NCBI GenBank assembly: GCA_949592205.1
Contig: CATIUR010000004.1
Location: 7,567,001 to 7,631,000 of the forward strand
Reading direction: 5' to 3'
Source: Helichrysum umbraculigerum
Taxonomy: Eukaryota > Streptophyta > Magnoliopsida > Asterales > Asteraceae
DNA: 64,000 nucleotides
In this document: positions 62,601-64,000 of the stretch, piece after piece
Position numbering within the stretch: the stretch's first letter is position 1
How the letters are laid out: each line of letters starts with the position of its first letter
Program-made: the position numbers and the translations under genes
Notes under the pieces: model-generated
The model's database searches: none
What the model saw: only the letters and a program-made list of their open reading frames with translations
Told to the model about the DNA's origin: nothing

Positions 62601-64000
62601 ATCACCCGTGTGTCTTAATATAATAAAACCACGTTGGCCAGGCGTCGTTCTATTATACCAGTTGTTTTGGTCAAAAATTACCCAAGGCAATTTAGTGATC
62701 AAATCAGTAAAATGAGGTAGTGTGTTTACATAGATTTTCAAGATAAATTATCGATCAAAGTAAATTTATAACAAAAACCTTATGTTTCAAAATATAAGTA
62801 CAAATCTTTGTTAAAAATACTATTAAATGCTCTAAGAATGATAATTTGTGAGAAACAAGTATTTGATTAGTGCAAAAATTAAGTATAATCCAGGATAATT
62901 CCGGGATAATACAGTTTATATGCAAGAAATTGATTGAACAAAATATGTAATCAAATTAAAATACAAGAACACGAGGATGTACGAGGAAAACCCTTGATCT
63001 TTAGAAGATCGCCGGCACAAAACCTCGGGAAGGATCAATCGATCCTTGCCTTATGTTTATCTTATTGAAAATAGAACAGATTACAAGCTAAAGAGCACAA
63101 GAATGATCGTCTAAGTGTTTATCGGTGAAATGTGTAAGTGTTGGTGAATTGCTGAGAGTGTTTCGAATGTAAGTAGTGAGCATCACTTAACCTAATCGAT
63201 CATTCAAGTCTCATTTATATACTACAGCCGCTAAACCACTATTCCGAAATATCCGGGATCATCCCCGAGATATGGTGGAGCGTCTCCAACGTTCACTTGA
63301 CCAAGTAATACGCACGTGTTGACTCCCTTCTTCGTAATTCAAAATAGTCTTCAAGTGATATACGATCCAAGGAAATCGGAACTACTTCCCCACGTCTTTT
63401 ATGACCTAGTCAAGATATATTAAACATGCGGAAATATTAGTAGCAAAGGGATCCCGAGATATATGATATCTGGGATCCTTATAATAAGCATATATTATAA
63501 GATAAACAAAATAGTATTCAGCCCAATCCATCCTATTATCCTATACTTAGTCAGATTCATGATAATTATGAGTTGATGATCCTGAAATATAAAAGAATAT
63601 CCCTATCAGGATCCTGCAATATAACAACCTTAATATCATAGTTATACAACTATGATCCCTGTTTTAACATAATCTTAAGGATAATGTAGTCATACCTGAG
63701 GATCCTGCATAATATTGCAAATCAGGATCATACCTTTCCTTATCCTGATGATAAACTTAGTATTCTGCATGTAAGCAATCCAAAAGCATTCCAAGATCCT
63801 TACAAGTTATTAATACAATAGTAGATCCGGGATCCTGCATAATTAGTGAAAATTCTACCCACAACAATTGCCCCCGAAGTTGTAGCGTTTTCTCAGGATC
63901 CTGAAAACGTTATAACTTCAACAATGAAAGAGTTTGGTGAGATATTTATGCATATAGATAACCGTGCCCGAGAGTTTATAGCGCCTCTGAGATACATCAT
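62600..64000. other. Probable LTR/leader of another retroelement with CAGGATCCTG palindromes
   Basis: No coding frame. CAGGATCCTG or close variants (AGGATCCTGCA, GGGATCCTGCATAAT, TCAGGATCCTG) recur at least five times between 63468 and 63905, plus many single GATCC words. CCGAAGTTGTAGCG at about 63867 may be near a boundary. The element runs off the right edge. Confidence 0.35.

Overview
This is plant nuclear DNA, very probably a eudicot and most likely Asteraceae (inferred from the style of the Ty3/gypsy polyproteins; not proven). It is AT-rich, has long (TA)n microsatellites and TATA-driven single-exon genes, and carries chromovirus retrotransposons primed by initiator-Met tRNA. No rRNA genes, intact tRNA genes or CRISPR arrays were seen.

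Left part (1-25,553). A minus-strand En/Spm-type transposase gene (1-2.7 kb) runs off the left edge. I could trace its exons, and one carries an in-frame stop. After a stretch of MITEs (3.2-6.5 kb) comes the most unusual region: seven short intronless minus-strand genes and one remnant, spread over 8.0-18.5 kb. They encode 81-128 residue, highly charged, helical (coiled-coil-like) proteins that I cannot place in a known family. At least three share a C-terminal motif, and several have the same promoter layout: an AGCGGTTT (often palindromic) element, then a TATA box, then the ATG. The same palindrome is repeated about nine times in the subterminal region of a CACTA transposon whose end lies at 25,553. 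A solo LTR (21,207-23,625, TSD gaatt), SINEs and gene fragments are interspersed.

Middle (25,565-57,008). Three complete chromodomain Ty3/gypsy (Tekay/Del-like) elements are nested like Russian dolls. E1 (minus strand, TSD atatg) contains E2 (plus strand, TSD ttcgg). E2 has E3 (minus strand, TSD cacac) inside its 3' LTR. All six LTRs, the PBS and PPT sites and the three TSD pairs can be placed to the base. LTR divergence falls in nesting order (about 1.0 %, 0.5 %, 0.04 % by eye). The E1 and E3 polyproteins are open; E2 has one nonsense codon. E1 and E2 carry an extra conserved coiled-coil ORF upstream of gag (split in E1 by E2), of which E3 keeps only the start.

Right part (57,014-64,000). 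This is a decayed minus-strand gypsy-type element (D). It shows two tandem protease remnants, a PBS, a roughly 2.6 kb LTR and a polypurine tract on the far side of that LTR, followed by AT-rich non-coding DNA and a segment studded with the palindrome CAGGATCCTG. The CACTA end at 25,553 abuts D sequence once E1 is removed, so the CACTA element probably inserted into D and its other end lies beyond the left edge.
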